From NCBI RefSeq assembly GCF_963678975.1, contig NC_089275.1, positions 1,631,001 through 1,695,000 on the forward strand: DNA of 64,000 nucleotides. The letters run 5' to 3'. The position numbers and the translations under genes were made by a program. Origin of the DNA: Dysidea avara (lineage: Eukaryota; Porifera; Demospongiae; Dictyoceratida; Dysideidae). A model generated the notes under the pieces. It made no database searches. It worked only from the letters and a program-made list of their open reading frames with translations, and was not told the DNA's origin. Shown piece after piece: positions 10,382 through 21,777 of this stretch; within the stretch, counting starts at the first letter, position 1; the number at the start of each line of letters is the position of its first letter.

Positions 10382-11031
10382 ATATGTGACCAGATTTTAC
10401 AAAACCGATCCAAATCGCATATCAGGCAAAATCAAACTAACACCACCAGTGGATAGCTACACTATCGTACTACTAGTTTTGACCCTCAGTACTAGTCTAA
10501 CTACTCGAGGCTGGTTTTAACAGACGTCTTTTCTGGGTGGTGTGGAGTGCTCCAATGGCGGTTTCAGGCCTTGTGAAGGACCTGGCTTGGCAAGAATCAG
10601 TGGTTTACTGGTGGACAGCCTTATAATGTTGGCCAGACGTTTTATCTGTTGATTTTGCTACATATCAGCCACTAAGGAGCCAGCACAGCCCTGTAATCTC
10701 GTGTCTGGACTCCATTCGTGGCCTGCCTCCATTCTGAGGTGTATCTCTTGCCCTCCCCGCCGCACCCTCCACCCCTTTGTGAGCACTCGTGATACTACTT
10801 CGCTCGTCCAACTGCTCAGATTTTCTATCTTATTTGGCGGGAAACTCTACAAGCAGCTACAAGTACTGGAAGTGGCCTGAAAGATAACAGATTGATGCAT
10901 CTTTTGTGTAAAATTCATACGCGTGCTTGCTATCCTTAGAGACGTATGCTGGCTTCAATTGTTTTAAACCGTTTATCTCAAAACTTCTAATGTGCGATTT
11001 GGATCGTTTTTCCAAAATCCAGTCACATATT
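10382..11031. mobile_element. 650-bp non-autonomous element with ~40-bp TIRs
   Basis: ATATGTGACCAGATTTT... at 10382-10422 is matched in inverted form at 10990-11031 (GGATCGTTTTTCCAAAATCC then GTCACATAT). The inside is more GC-rich than the surroundings and has no transposase frame. The right 160 bp recur at 23585-23735, so this is a dispersed family. No clear target duplication: the flanks are themselves palindromic AT. Confidence 0.7.
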
Positions 11032-12120
11032 ATGTATTGCGTACATGCAGTGTTCTATGAAATACAGTAGTAGATTGGGACCTTGCTCGATTCCAATAAA
11101 TCCATAACAGTCAAGCTGTGAAAGAAATGTAGTGGCATTAGAACTGCAGAGTTATAAACAAAAAGTAAAATTATTGGTCTGATTAATCGAATGCTCCTAG
11201 TTATCGTAACACAGCAGTTATTTCTCTGTACAGCAGTTGCTTACAAGTGATTAGCAACTGTGTTTACTGCTCAGATGTGTTGTTTTGGACCAAGGTCAAG
11301 TACACCAATGATGCCACAATCCAGGTCACAGCTGACCTGAGTAAACAAAAGTTGGTGGAACATTTAATGCAATATCTGATAGTCAAGTGCTTCCATCCCA
11401 TTATTATTACAGTCTTATTTTTCCCAGCACTTTACCACATAGTGCTGGGGGTGGTGGCAAGGGGTGCTGGCCATCCAGGGATAAAAAATAGTATCCGTTA
11501 TAAAAAATACTTAGCTGCAATCTAAACTTTTAATCATTGCAACAATTTCTCGGTGGCTGGTTTTCATTTGATTTTAACAGTTTGGTGGCTATTCTGTCAC
11601 AGCTTGGTTATTTTGGCACAGATCCCATCACTCACTACTTTACATGTGTTCTATTCAAGGTCCAACAAGGCAGAAAAAGTCAAGCTGATTTTTGTAAAAA
11701 GAACGTATGCAGGTTGCTTATGTAAAACTAAAAACCATTAATTAAATGACATTACATTAAATTTAATTACTACAAATTTGTTAAGCATAAAAAAGATAAT
11801 AAACCTGTGCATTCCGGTCACTTTTGGACCTGTCTTACAGGTGTATTATGGAGGTGGTTGCATTAAACATGTTAATGTCATTGTGTACACAAATGACACA
11901 ATTAGGGAGACTGTTACAATGGTCGGTTTAAGTCAGGTGACCTTACTATACAGTGATTCAATTAGACGGGTTTCACTGTATGGTTGAGTATTAAAAGTAT
12001 TGCAGAATCAAAAATATAATAAAATCTACTGTAAAGCAAACAGGCAAAACACAGATTACGATCAAAGGAATCAAATGAAACTTGGTGTATGACTTTATCT
12101 CATGACAAGTACACAGAAAC
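11032..12120. other. Gene-free stretch
   Basis: Several short open frames occur (for example 11247-11525 and 11778-11987), but none has recognisable homology or splice context. No repeat structure was seen. Confidence 0.35.
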
Positions 12121-12383
12121 GTTTGGAGTTTTCGACTAGAGTAGGGACCATAGCACATCAATAAAAAGTACTGAAACAAGTTTGAGTAGGCATGATATTA
12201 AATCACAGTAAAACAATAAGAAGTGTTATATCCCTACCGTGCTCAAGATACCATAATGGAAATGCACAGTAGGGATATGGCACTTCTTATTGCTCTACTG
12301 TGATTTATTATCATGCCTACTCAAACTTGTTTCAGTACTTTTTATCGATGTGCTATGGTCCCTACTCTAGTTGAAAGTTCCAA
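12121..12383. mobile_element. 263-bp fold-back MITE
   Basis: Arm 12121-12236 is mirrored by 12270-12383 over its whole length (for instance GTAGGGACCATAGCACATC with GATGTGCTATGGTCCCTAC). No gene inside. The TAGGGACC/GGTCCCTA words recur at 13270-13285. Confidence 0.8.
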
Positions 12384-12462
12384 ATTTTTCTGTGTACTTG
12401 TTTGTTAACTATTTTTGTAAATAATTATTATGACTGGTGAACCCACGCATATATACCACATC

Positions 12463-12950
12463 TGAAATGGCGCCGCGCGCCCCAGCTATATAAATTATTG
12501 TCTGAAAAGTGAAGTATCCATTATGCTTCGTTGTCAGCTATGTTCAACCGGTTACACAGCATTTCCAATCAAGAACTGTTCGAAAAGCACCTCTGCAATC
12601 CACCATATACTAAAGAAAGAAATGGTGCCACGTGCCCCAGTTATATTAATTATCATCTGAACAGTCATTACGCTTCATTGTCTGCTATGTTCAACCCGTT
12701 ACACAGCAGTACGAATCAAGAACTGTTCGAAAAGCATCTCTGCAATCAAAATAGCCACTACGAAAAATGTGGACTATTTCCGTTAAAAGGGAAGCCATCG
12801 CATTCTACCACCAAACCGACACTTTTTGCTGTCAGCAAAGATGAATGGGACACAAAGGAGGACACTGGTAAGTCCATGAAGAATGCATTGTACGTACTGC
12901 GGTATGCCAAAAGGCACCAGTCAGGCCGAAGTGATGTCAAACAGTGAAAA
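12463..12950 (+). repeat. 150-bp tandem duplication with a 138-codon open frame
   Basis: 12463-12614 and 12618-12762 are two tandem, diverged copies of one unit (shared words CAAGAACTGTTCGAAAAGCA and CTCTGCAATC). A frame from 12531 to 12947 reads through both and therefore repeats MFN-LHS--NQELFEKHLCN. The right part (12850-13010) with its adjoining GTCA run occurs again, inverted, at 37940-38135, so this is part of a dispersed repeat. I do not recognise the protein, and the second copy is full of stops, so a working gene is unlikely. Confidence 0.6.
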
Positions 12951-13000
12951 AATCTAGCCCATAGCCTTAGCCATTATTGAGTTATGCTTTTCTGAAGGCA

Positions 13001-13082
13001 TCAGTCAGTCAGTCAGTCAGTCAGTCAGTCAGTCAGTCAGTCAGTCAGTCAGTCAGTCAGTCAGTCAGTCAGTCAGTCAGTC
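13001..13082. repeat. (TCAG)n microsatellite
   Basis: About 20 perfect tetranucleotide units occur without interruption. It directly follows the repeat ending at 13000 and probably represents that element's tail, since the inverted relative at 37955 also ends in short GACTGGCTGACT units. Confidence 0.9.
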
Positions 13083-13584
13083 AATCAGTCGGTAGAAAAT
13101 TCCTTTAAATAAATTATTTTTTAAATTCTGTAGCAACTTGTTGAAAGCATTTCGGGTCAATCTGAAAGTTGGTTTGGGCTTAGTTTTACCTAACCAATAC
13201 TGCCTCATCATCGTCAGGGAAAATTGAGGCTGGTTTTTGGATGATATTATTTTGTGGGCCATGCCTACTCCTTTGTGGTCCCTACTATACAGTAACTATC
13301 GTATTGTATGATACATTGTATTTGTGCCGATTTTGAAGAAATTTGAAAAGAGTTGGTCAACATTATAATTTCTCTACATGAAGTGACCAAAATACTAGAA
13401 TTTCCTGAGTTAATATCCCAATTTTCCCAATGCTGACAGAGATCCAGCAGGTGGTTTTGAGTAGTCCATAGATTGAAGAAATGTTAATTTTTGTGACAAA
13501 ATTAACTATAAACCATATTGCAAGATTCAGCCAAAAAGCCACTTCTTCTGCTAGATTATATTAAAAATTATCAATTTATTGGAG

Positions 13585-13790
13585 TGAGGATCCAAGTGAT
13601 AAAAAGTACTTTAAAAAGAGAAGAATGGTGGTATTACAGTATAGCTTGTTGGGAAAATCCCTACTTTAGCATTGAACAAAATGATTGCTATAATATGCCA
13701 ATGTAGGGATCTTCCTACTGAGAGCTATGCTGTAATACCATCATTCATCTCCTGTTTCACTACTTTTATTGCTTGGATCCCTACTTCATT
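13585..13790. mobile_element. ~205-bp fold-back MITE
   Basis: Left arm AGGATCCAAGTGATAAAAAG (13587 on) pairs with the right arm ending GCTTGGATCCCTAC (13771-13784). TGGTATTACAGTATAGC and GCTATGCTGTAATACCA form the inner part. A half copy lies at 25408-25500. Confidence 0.75.
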
Positions 13791-13964
13791 TTTAAATTAA
13801 TAATTTTTAATATATATTAGTAATATATAAGTGGATAAAAAATATAAAGCATCAAAGAATATACTTCAAGACCATTTTGAGCATTCTGAAATCAGATTAA
13901 AGCTAACAATCATGTAAACTCAATGCTTTAAACTGTGTAATAACATTGGGTTTCTGTTGAAATA

Positions 13965-14105
13965 ATAGCCAAACTCTGTACATGGTGACTTGTTATTTAG
14001 CTAAACTCTTTACAAGGTGAATAATAACGTAGTTGAATTCTACATTGATGACTTGTTGGTAGCTAAAATCTGTAGGGCGACTTCTTACAAGTAGCTACAG
14101 ACATG
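13965..14105 (+). repeat. Decayed 31-bp satellite monomers (relic of large element)
   Basis: Four to five diverged units are visible: CCAAACTCTGTACATGGTGA, TAGCTAAACTCTTTACAAGG, TAGTTGAATTCTACATTGAT, TAGCTAAAATCTGTAGGGCG. They have the phase and spacing of the satellite in copies A-D and lie upstream of the decayed 3' module at 14820-15406. Confidence 0.6.
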
Positions 14106-14279
14106 ATGGTGATTATAAATGAACACAGTAGTTATAATTATATTGCATTATCTGACTTTTTGGTAATATTATTGTAATACTCTAATAAAGTGTATATTTT
14201 TGACGAATTCTATTAGAACACATATAGAATGTAATCTAGTGTACATTGGTAAATCTATAAATAGGCCTGAATAAAAATT

Positions 14280-14640
14280 TTGCGTAAAATACTTTCAGGA
14301 TTTTCTCAAATTTTTCACCTAATATGCAGTGTTCCCATTATGCTTGCATCATGCACCTACATTAGGAAAAATTTTTACAATTATCTTGGAACATTTTAAT
14401 CAGTGAATGCTCTATTGGAGTATTTCACTACAAGTGATTGTTCTATTAGGGAGTATCATGTATGGAGCTACGTACAATGTGTTTGAGTACTCTATTGCAG
14501 TTTGCAGTTTCCACTGACTGCTCTTTAGGGGGTATCAATCTATTTTCATGGAAGTAAGCTCCATAGTTTGAAATATCCACCTAATATGCTAGCATTATGC
14601 TGGATATTATGCTGGCATATTTGATGCAGGCCTATCAATG
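14280..14640. repeat. Dispersed repeat, second copy at 49560-50570
   Basis: Long stretches match 49560-49857 and 50496-50570. Examples are CTTGGAACATTTTAATCAGTG, TTCCACTGACTGCTCT and TATCAATCTATTTTCA followed by GTTTGAAATATCCACC. The second copy is interrupted by a LINE, which gives the order of insertions. Confidence 0.75.
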
Positions 14641-14704
14641 AAATTATAAGATTTCACTGTTAAGTAGATTTTAACTGGAATTTTCATAAATTAAGTGAGG
14701 TGAT

Positions 14705-14795
14705 GAATAGCTATGATAGCAGCAGCTCAGTGGTTAAGGATTTGAGTGTTCAGTATGGAAGTCTCTAGTTCGAACACTAGTATTTTCGAAATTTT
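14705..14795 (+). other. Possible tRNA-derived SINE head
   Basis: TAGCAGCAGCTCAGTGGTTA (about 14716) resembles a pol III A box with D-arm, and CTAGTTCGAACACTAG (14769-14784) a B box inside a T-stem with a 5-bp pair. The spacing of about 50 bp fits a tRNA. The acceptor stem does not close convincingly, so a SINE head or tRNA pseudogene is more likely than a working tRNA. Confidence 0.4.
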
Positions 14796-14819
14796 TCATG
14801 CACTCTTACCACACTGTGA

Positions 14820-15406
14820 TTGTTCTATTGTAGTATCTCAATACAGTTATTTGGTTTTTTTCCTTGTAATCCTGTATCTGCTACATCTTTGTTTTTCTAA
14901 CCACCAAAAGGCAATGTTATGATCTCTAGCCTACAGTATATACAACCAAATTTTGAGGTATTCCCATAAGCAGTTTACCCTAATAGTTATGACAATGGTT
15001 TTACCCTAATATATAAATGTTTATAGCAACATGGAAACATATCATCAAATTCCTTGCAAACTTATTAAATGAGTTCACCTTTTTATGCTCTTTGTCTGTA
15101 CCAAGTTTCAAGGTAATCAAATTGCATATTTACATTTTATAGCAAGTTTTGCAAGCAGGATTCAAGAAATGAAAAATATTTACTTTTGGTCACTCATATC
15201 TCACAAATGTCTACAGCTCATTTAATCAAATTTGCTATGTGGCTTACTCTAACTTGTGGACAGCTATAATGCAAAAATGGTGTGCTTTGGAGAAGTGACC
15301 AAGGAACTATGCAGGCATGAAATCACCTTTCTTTCTCTCTGTCAACTTACACACAGTGTGACGTACCAGCTTTCTTGGTTGCACAGCACACTACCATGTA
15401 TCTTGA
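14820..15406 (+). mobile_element. Relic of the large element's 3' module (copy E)
   Basis: Strongly diverged but collinear with 34729-35534. It has GTTCTATTGTAGTATCTCAA, CTAACCACCAAAAGGCA, AAGCAGTTTACCCTAATAG, TTTTATAGCAAGTTTTGCAAG, CTTTCTTTCTCTCTGTCAA, and finally ACACTACCATGTATCTTGA ending at 15406. The terminal TCTTGA is conserved, but the next base is C rather than T. Together with 13965-14105 this suggests an old full copy that has been eroded and invaded. Confidence 0.65.
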
Positions 15407-16710
15407 CAGTTGAGTTTTCCTTGTACATGTCTTGTAATAATTATTTAGAGTACTGTGGAAAGAATATGCAGTGATGAAATAGGTTGGTAATTACATACAG
15501 AAGACTTATCCCAGATTTGTAAATAGGAACCACTCATTAAGTACACCAATTCTTAGGGGGGAATAGTACTATTATGTAGGCTTGTGATGAAAGTGACAGC
15601 TAACTTGAAGCAGAGGTACAGCACAGTATCTAGGGTAGGGTCCGCAAACCAAAAAATTGATATCTTCAAAATAACTTGCAAAGTATTGTTTTGTGTAGGG
15701 GTGGGTCTAATCAAGAAAACACTAATGTGGCAGCAGATTCCATGCATTCCTTGTAGTGGAAATATCAAGAAATACCTTGAAATCGAGCCATTTTTGGCTG
15801 TGGCATTCTGCAACCTTGTTCATTTCAGCCAACTCTCCTTCTCAAGATTCATGAGTATATTCCCTCTAACTCAAAGACATAAGTAGCTTCTTTCGATTGT
15901 TGGTATGGTTGCAGTAGCACTGTTTTCTTCACCGATCGGTGGATTTTTTTATATTTGTAACCTGGACAATGACAGAATTGCAGGATGTACTGCAACATTT
16001 ACCAGAATGGTCATACCTAAGTCAAGTACCTGTGTGCAGAATATGGTGATAATCAGAGCTTGCTGACCATCTGGTTGAGACACGCAGATTTCGATACTGC
16101 TGAGAAATCAACGCAATTCAATAAAAATGATATCACTGGAACATTTAATCCCTACAGATGTGCAAAACTATTGAACATTAATGTATTTGCATAGCTTAAA
16201 CCTTGGTGCAAGTTTCCAACATATAAGCATGGCCAAGCTCAGCTTTATGTAACCTGTAACACGTCACCACTGGGTGTAGTCGCACCTCATGATATTAATG
16301 AAACTTTATGTGTTATTGGAGGTTTCCTATTGGTTATTATCTAGATTCACAAGTCAGTCACAGGGAGGCTCCATACAGGAGATTCCTTCATGGGTTCACA
16401 ATATAGTTAGTGACGCATGGAAGATAAATATAATGCAGTCACCCCCAATACTACATTAAGCCTTTATTAATATAATAGACTATGGTAAAATCAACTTCAG
16501 AGAATCTAAATACCTTTTAAAGTTTCTCTAGAGGAGCAATCCCTTATGCACTACCCCGAAATTAGCTGTTGTTTAATTGCAATTTTACATGCTAAGTTTA
16601 CTTTGCTTCATAATAAGGCGAATATATATATATATATATATACCACTTTCACACCGCAGATCAAAGGAAATCCAGTGCATATATATCACATATCGCATTG
16701 ACTCAAAATG

Positions 16711-16754
16711 TTAATGAGATATACGCACTGCTACCAGTGCGTATATCTCATTAA
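16711..16754. repeat. Perfect 20-bp stem hairpin in a palindrome cluster
   Basis: TTAATGAGATATACGCACTG (16711-16730) is followed, after CTAC, by its exact complement (16735-16754). The same word recurs inverted again at 16770-16804 and 16812-16838, so 16705-16845 can fold in several ways. Confidence 0.85.
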
Positions 16755-16907
16755 GGCAGTGCGTGTATCTCATTACACACTGCCTTAACGAGATATACGC
16801 ACTGTCACCAGTACATATATCTCTCATTAACTTGAGACATTACACACCAGATAGGAGTGCACACTATATCCAGAAATCATCAGATTTCTTTGATGTTATG
16901 CTGTTAT

Positions 16908-17205
16908 CCTCTTCTCTTATATAGGGAATCAAGCAAGCTGTGATTGTGGGATTGAATTCTGCCAAACAACCTGTGATTGTGGGATTCAAGTTTAAGACAT
17001 CAACAGTAGTTTGCTTTTTACTTTTGTGAATGTAGCAATTAATGTAACATAATTAACACTAGTCTCTTAAAATTGCTATATTAGCAAAAATAAAATCAAA
17101 CTACTCTTTGATGTATTAAAATTGAATCCCACAATCACAGTTTGTTTGAAAAATTTCAATCACACAAGCACAGTTTACTTGGTTCCCTATATAAGAGAAG
17201 GGTAT
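16908..17205. mobile_element. ~300-bp fold-back element
   Basis: CTTCTCTTATATAGGGAA (16910s) pairs with TTCCCTATATAAGAGAAG (17180s-17200). TGTGATTGTGGGATT occurs twice in the left arm, and its complement once in the right. No gene inside. Confidence 0.7.
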
Positions 17206-18139
17206 AGCAACTAAAGATTTTGCCAATTAGGAAGGTCTACAGTGCTGGCACTCATAAATGTCCACAAAATACGTGTTAAAATATGCATGTCTTTAAACAA
17301 ACTGCTATAACTTAACAATTGATTATCCCAACCACTGCCATTCTGTTCACCACTTCGAGGCGAATACAGAGGTATAAATAATTAGGCTCCCAAACCATTG
17401 TGAAGGAAGGTAAGGATCAATATAAACAGTTTTCTAGCATTCCAGCTATATTCGCAGCTGTAACTCTTTCCTCATTCGTTGTACGAAGCTGAAATAAGCA
17501 TCAAAAGAATCATTACATCATAACAAATCAGCTGGTATACAAGATCACGTGATTCAAACAAAGCAAGATGGCGGATTGATATAGAATGCGTTTCTGTTTA
17601 AGAAACATATGGGAAATGATTATCACATGCGTTAGTCACAGGAAAGAAAGTGAAGTCTGAAGGACCACTACAATAACTGTTTAGAAGATGATGCTTAATG
17701 CTTCGGTGAGATGTTAGTATAGTCTGTTCAGGTTCTACTGATGTGCAACATGGGAGATTGTTGTTACTACTTTGGGAGAAATGTCGAATACATGTTAAAC
17801 AACACAAGATTCGATGACTGTACACCTGTAATTAAGTTTAGAGGTAAAATTTTCTGTGAAAAGTTGTATAATATAAGTGGTAATGTGTGTGTAAAATTTC
17901 AACCATATACCATAACTGGTTATGCAGAAATTACTCAAAATGTTTAAAACTATGTTTGCATGTTACACCCAAAGTGGGCGTGTCACCCCTTCCACTATTG
18001 GATATATTGTACATCATGTCAATTACCATTTGTCCTTAAAACAGAATGCTGATATCTACATCAGAATATGAGATATTAAACTTGAAAATTATGGAGCTTT
18101 ATGAGTGCCAGCACTATACATGCTAAAGTAGAACATATT
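17206..18139. other. Gene-free interior of the 5-kb element
   Basis: A 68-codon frame (17741-17947) is present with no recognisable domain. No clear repeat. Confidence 0.3.
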
Positions 18140-18254
18140 AGTTATACCAAGGGCACTCATGCTTTGTCTGTATATACACACTCACACTCGGGCCTGCGGC
18201 CCTCGTGCTTGTGCGTATATATCAGGCAAAGCACTCGTGCCCATGGTATAACTA
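18140..18254. repeat. Long hairpin with GC-rich tip
   Basis: AGTTATACCAAGGGCACTCA (18140) pairs with its complement ending at about 18254. The tip is CTCGGGCCTGCGGCCCTCG (18186-18204). TA repeats follow at 18258-18300. Confidence 0.75.
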
Positions 18255-18924
18255 TTACATATATATAATATATATACATATATAATATGTATATATATAA
18301 ACATGTGTTCAGGCATCACTGAGCCTTCTTTTCTACATAACTTTAGCTGTAATGTAATGCAAACCATATTATAGCTACTGTATAGGCCTTGCATGTAACA
18401 TAGATTCAAAATTAATTTGTTTCTGGAACCACTGATATAGCTATAGTTAGGATGGAAATTACTGAAACATAAGCTAGGAAGAGTAAATTATTCCGAAGTT
18501 AATTAGTTAATTATATTGTACTTTAGTAATGGGGTGACTGCTCTATTAGGGTATATCTTGTTTTTGCCTGACAAATTATTGCAAGAACCTCTTGTAGGTA
18601 GCCCAAGCCTGTAAGGATTTTTCAGAGGGGTTCAACTTTGACACATTATACAGTCACTAAAACAGTGGTACAGCTTCTAAATGCTGACAACACACTTCAA
18701 TATTATGCAAATGTTTTAGTTTATCTCAAATTGATTATACACATTGATGTCTCCAATGAGCTACTGCATGTGTATAATTCTGACCCTCACAGCTATGACC
18801 TATAAACTCAAAGTTTCATTTCAACTTTAGGGTGTGTTTGAATTAAATATTATGTATAGAGGAGTGTCAAGACAGTTGAAATAATCATCACAGTATAATG
18901 CTTAGTACCATTGTGCAGTTTTTT

Positions 18925-19320
18925 AATTTAAATTATGATTATGATGTGATTTGGGTTGAGGCTTAGAAGCCTGTACACCCATTCAATTACATACATATAC
19001 ATACACAAACTAGATGCAATAAACAAAAATCAACTATGAATATAATTATTACATTAACATAAATCTAAAGTCATAAAAGTAATTATCTATAGCTGATTTA
19101 AATTATTTAATGAAGAATTTCCTACAATATCACTTGTAAGATTGTTCTAGTCATTAATTACTCTAGTGCTAAAATAGTTGACCAGACATGAATGGTGGGC
19201 AGGGGGCTTATGTAATTTATATACATGACCTCTAGTTTGTGTGTTGTGAGTGAAAAAGTTGGAGTGATCCAGATTGAAGTGACCATTCAACAGCTTGAAA
19301 AGAAATAATATTAAGTTGCT
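18925..19320 (-). pseudogene. LINE reverse transcriptase 3' remnant
   Basis: Read on the - strand, 19316 down to about 19090 gives a decayed C-terminal tail of a CR1/Jockey-like reverse transcriptase: NFFTHNTQTRGHVYKLHKPP, then NYFSTRVIND, a stop, and NNLTSDIVGNSSLNNL. The downstream 3' end has the ACAGGCTTCTAAGCCT hairpin and an ATAATC-type tail near 18925-18975, like the LINE at 43262-44449 (ACAGGCTGTTTAGCCT). It is truncated and cannot be functional. Confidence 0.65.
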
Positions 19321-20600
19321 CATGCATTAGTGCATGCTTATTCAGAATAACTTCATTTGCTCAATTGCTCAGTAATTTTCATGCTAACTAGCTATAATAT
19401 ATACGACACGTGTATCACAATAAGGCCAATGGATGATTCCAGAAATCAATTACTTTTGAATCTAGTCATTATATGCAAGCCCTATTATAGTAGCTATACA
19501 TATAGATTGCATTACAGTTGAAGTTATATGTAGAAAGGAAGGCATAGTAATGCCTGGACACATGCATATATATACATGCCTTATTGTGAAGCAAAGTAAA
19601 ATTACGATGTAAAATTGCTGAAGTATAAGTTTATGACAGCTAATCTAGGGGTATATAGTGCATGAGAGAATTTAATGCTCCTGTAGAGAAATTTTATATA
19701 AAAGGTATTTAGATTCCCTGAAGTTGATTTTACCATGGTCTATTATATTAATAAAGGATTAACTGTATTATTGGGGGTGACTGCTCTATTAGGATATTAT
19801 ATTTGATCTTGCATGAATGACTAACTATTGTGAACTCATGAAGGAACCTCCTGTATGGAGCCTCCTATGTGATTGACTTGTGAATCTAGATAATAACCGA
19901 TAGGAACCCCCTAATAACACATAAAGTTTAATTAATATCATGAGGTGTGACTACACCCACTGGTGACGGGTTACAATTTCCATAAAGCCATGCTCGGTCA
20001 TGCTTATATGTTGGAAACTTGCACCAAGGTTTAAGCTATGCAAATACATTAATTTTCAATAGTTTCGCACATCTGTGGGGGTTAAATGTTCTAGTGAAAT
20101 CATTTTTGTTGAATTGCGCCAATTTCTCGGCAGTATCAAAATCCGCATGTCTCAGCCAGATGGTCAACAAGCTCCGATTATCACCACATTCTGCACACAG
20201 GTACTTGACTTAGGTATGACCATTCTGGCAAATGTTGCAGCATATCCTGCAATTCTGTCGTTGTCCAGGTCACAAAATATTGCTGATCGGTGACGAAAGC
20301 GATGCCACTGCGACTATGCCGACGATCAAAAGAAGCTACTTATGCCTTAGAGTTAGAGGGAATATACTCACGAACCTTGAGAAGGAGTGTTCGCTGAAAC
20401 AAACAAGGTTGCAGAATTCCACAGCCAAAAATGGCTCGATTTCAAGCTATTTCTTGATATTTCCACCACAAGAAAAACACGGAATTTGCTGCCACATTAG
20501 TGTTTTCTTGATTAGACCCACCCCTACACATAACAATACATTGCAAGTTATTTTGAAGATATCAATTTTTTTGGTTTGTGGACCCTATCTAGGGCAATTC

Positions 20601-21777
20601 TACTTACTTTGCTAGTGTCGAGGGATGTAAGAATATCAAGTACATCAGATAGGGATATTTAATGTCATGGTGTGTATCAGAACTAGCTAGGTGTTTTGTG
20701 TCAAAATCATTATTACTAGATGAATATACAGAGTTAAAGTAATCATTAAATAGGATGCTTGTTTATTATTATAAAACATTTGAGTAGGATGACAGTCATG
20801 ATTTTTGATACTGAAAACATATTAGATAATTTTGTTCTTGTTAGAAGTAAGAATGGGGCTTCAGCAATCATTAATAATTGGAATTATTCTTGCAAATTAG
20901 TTACTTTAAGCTTTGTACTTTCAGTGGGATGATTACTGTATGTAGTTTGCTTTCATTGTACATCATCACTTGATATTGTAGAATTAAACCACTTAGGTTA
21001 ATATTTGATAACTGGAAGAAGTGACTTAGTATATGTATGACCTGCATGTGGGAGTGGGCAATTGCTCAGTTTTATCATAAAACAGTGATACACAAAAACG
21101 AAAAGATACTTATAATGTCCGAGAAATTATACCATTACAATAGTGATATTCCCACTGCATTTAGCACTAATGATTAACAGAATGCCTGCCCTACAATACT
21201 AGTGTTGTTCAGAATGGGTATACAATCAAGCAATGTAAGAAAAATTCAATTGAAAATTTCATCATTTTTTTAAAATTAATTTTTTGTACATTTGGATATA
21301 GCGAACTTTCTACACTTTTGTGAGTAGAATTCCAGAATTACAGATGTTTGCAAGTATGATAAGAATACTTGGGCATCAACGGGAATAGTTGATGGAAGAG
21401 GGTGCAACTCTTCTGAATTAGCAAAAAGGATTCTAAGAATGAGATCTTGCTGGTGTTAGATTTTGTAGGGTGAAAACTGCTAATGTGTACTCCAATAAAG
21501 CATTCTAATATAGCAATCATCATTTTGTCTTATCTTCTGCTAAATGAAGGGATGGAACTGCCCATTGTGAAACATGAGTATCTCATATACATACTACTAC
21601 AAGTCTCAAAAAAGCTACTGTACTGTATAGCTAGATCTCTATAGCTAAATGCTAAAAATTTGGCTATAACTTTTCTTGAAATGAACTATACAAGTGCATG
21701 CAATAAGTAAAAATAACTTCACCTAACAGTTAGAAGGCTGATGTTAGAAATGGAATGATTTACGTATATGCCTACAG
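20601..21777. other. Gene-free stretch
   Basis: AT-rich, no repeat pair and no coding signal recognised. Confidence 0.35.

Larger units (their letters stand above)
15629..20600. mobile_element. 5-kb element with ~1-kb inverted arms
   Basis: 15629-16623 is the inverse of about 19566-20600 along its entire length, with moderate divergence. Outer ends are CTAGGGTAGGGTCC and GGACCCTATCTAG. The inner ends meet an AT microsatellite at 16622-16643. The 2.9 kb between the arms has no transposase; it holds hairpins and a LINE remnant. It could be a non-autonomous long-TIR transposon or an inverted pair of solo elements. No target duplication was recognised. Confidence 0.65.

Noticed and set aside
17741-17947. 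Small Cys-containing frame
   Set aside because: No homology recognised; length is expected by chance.
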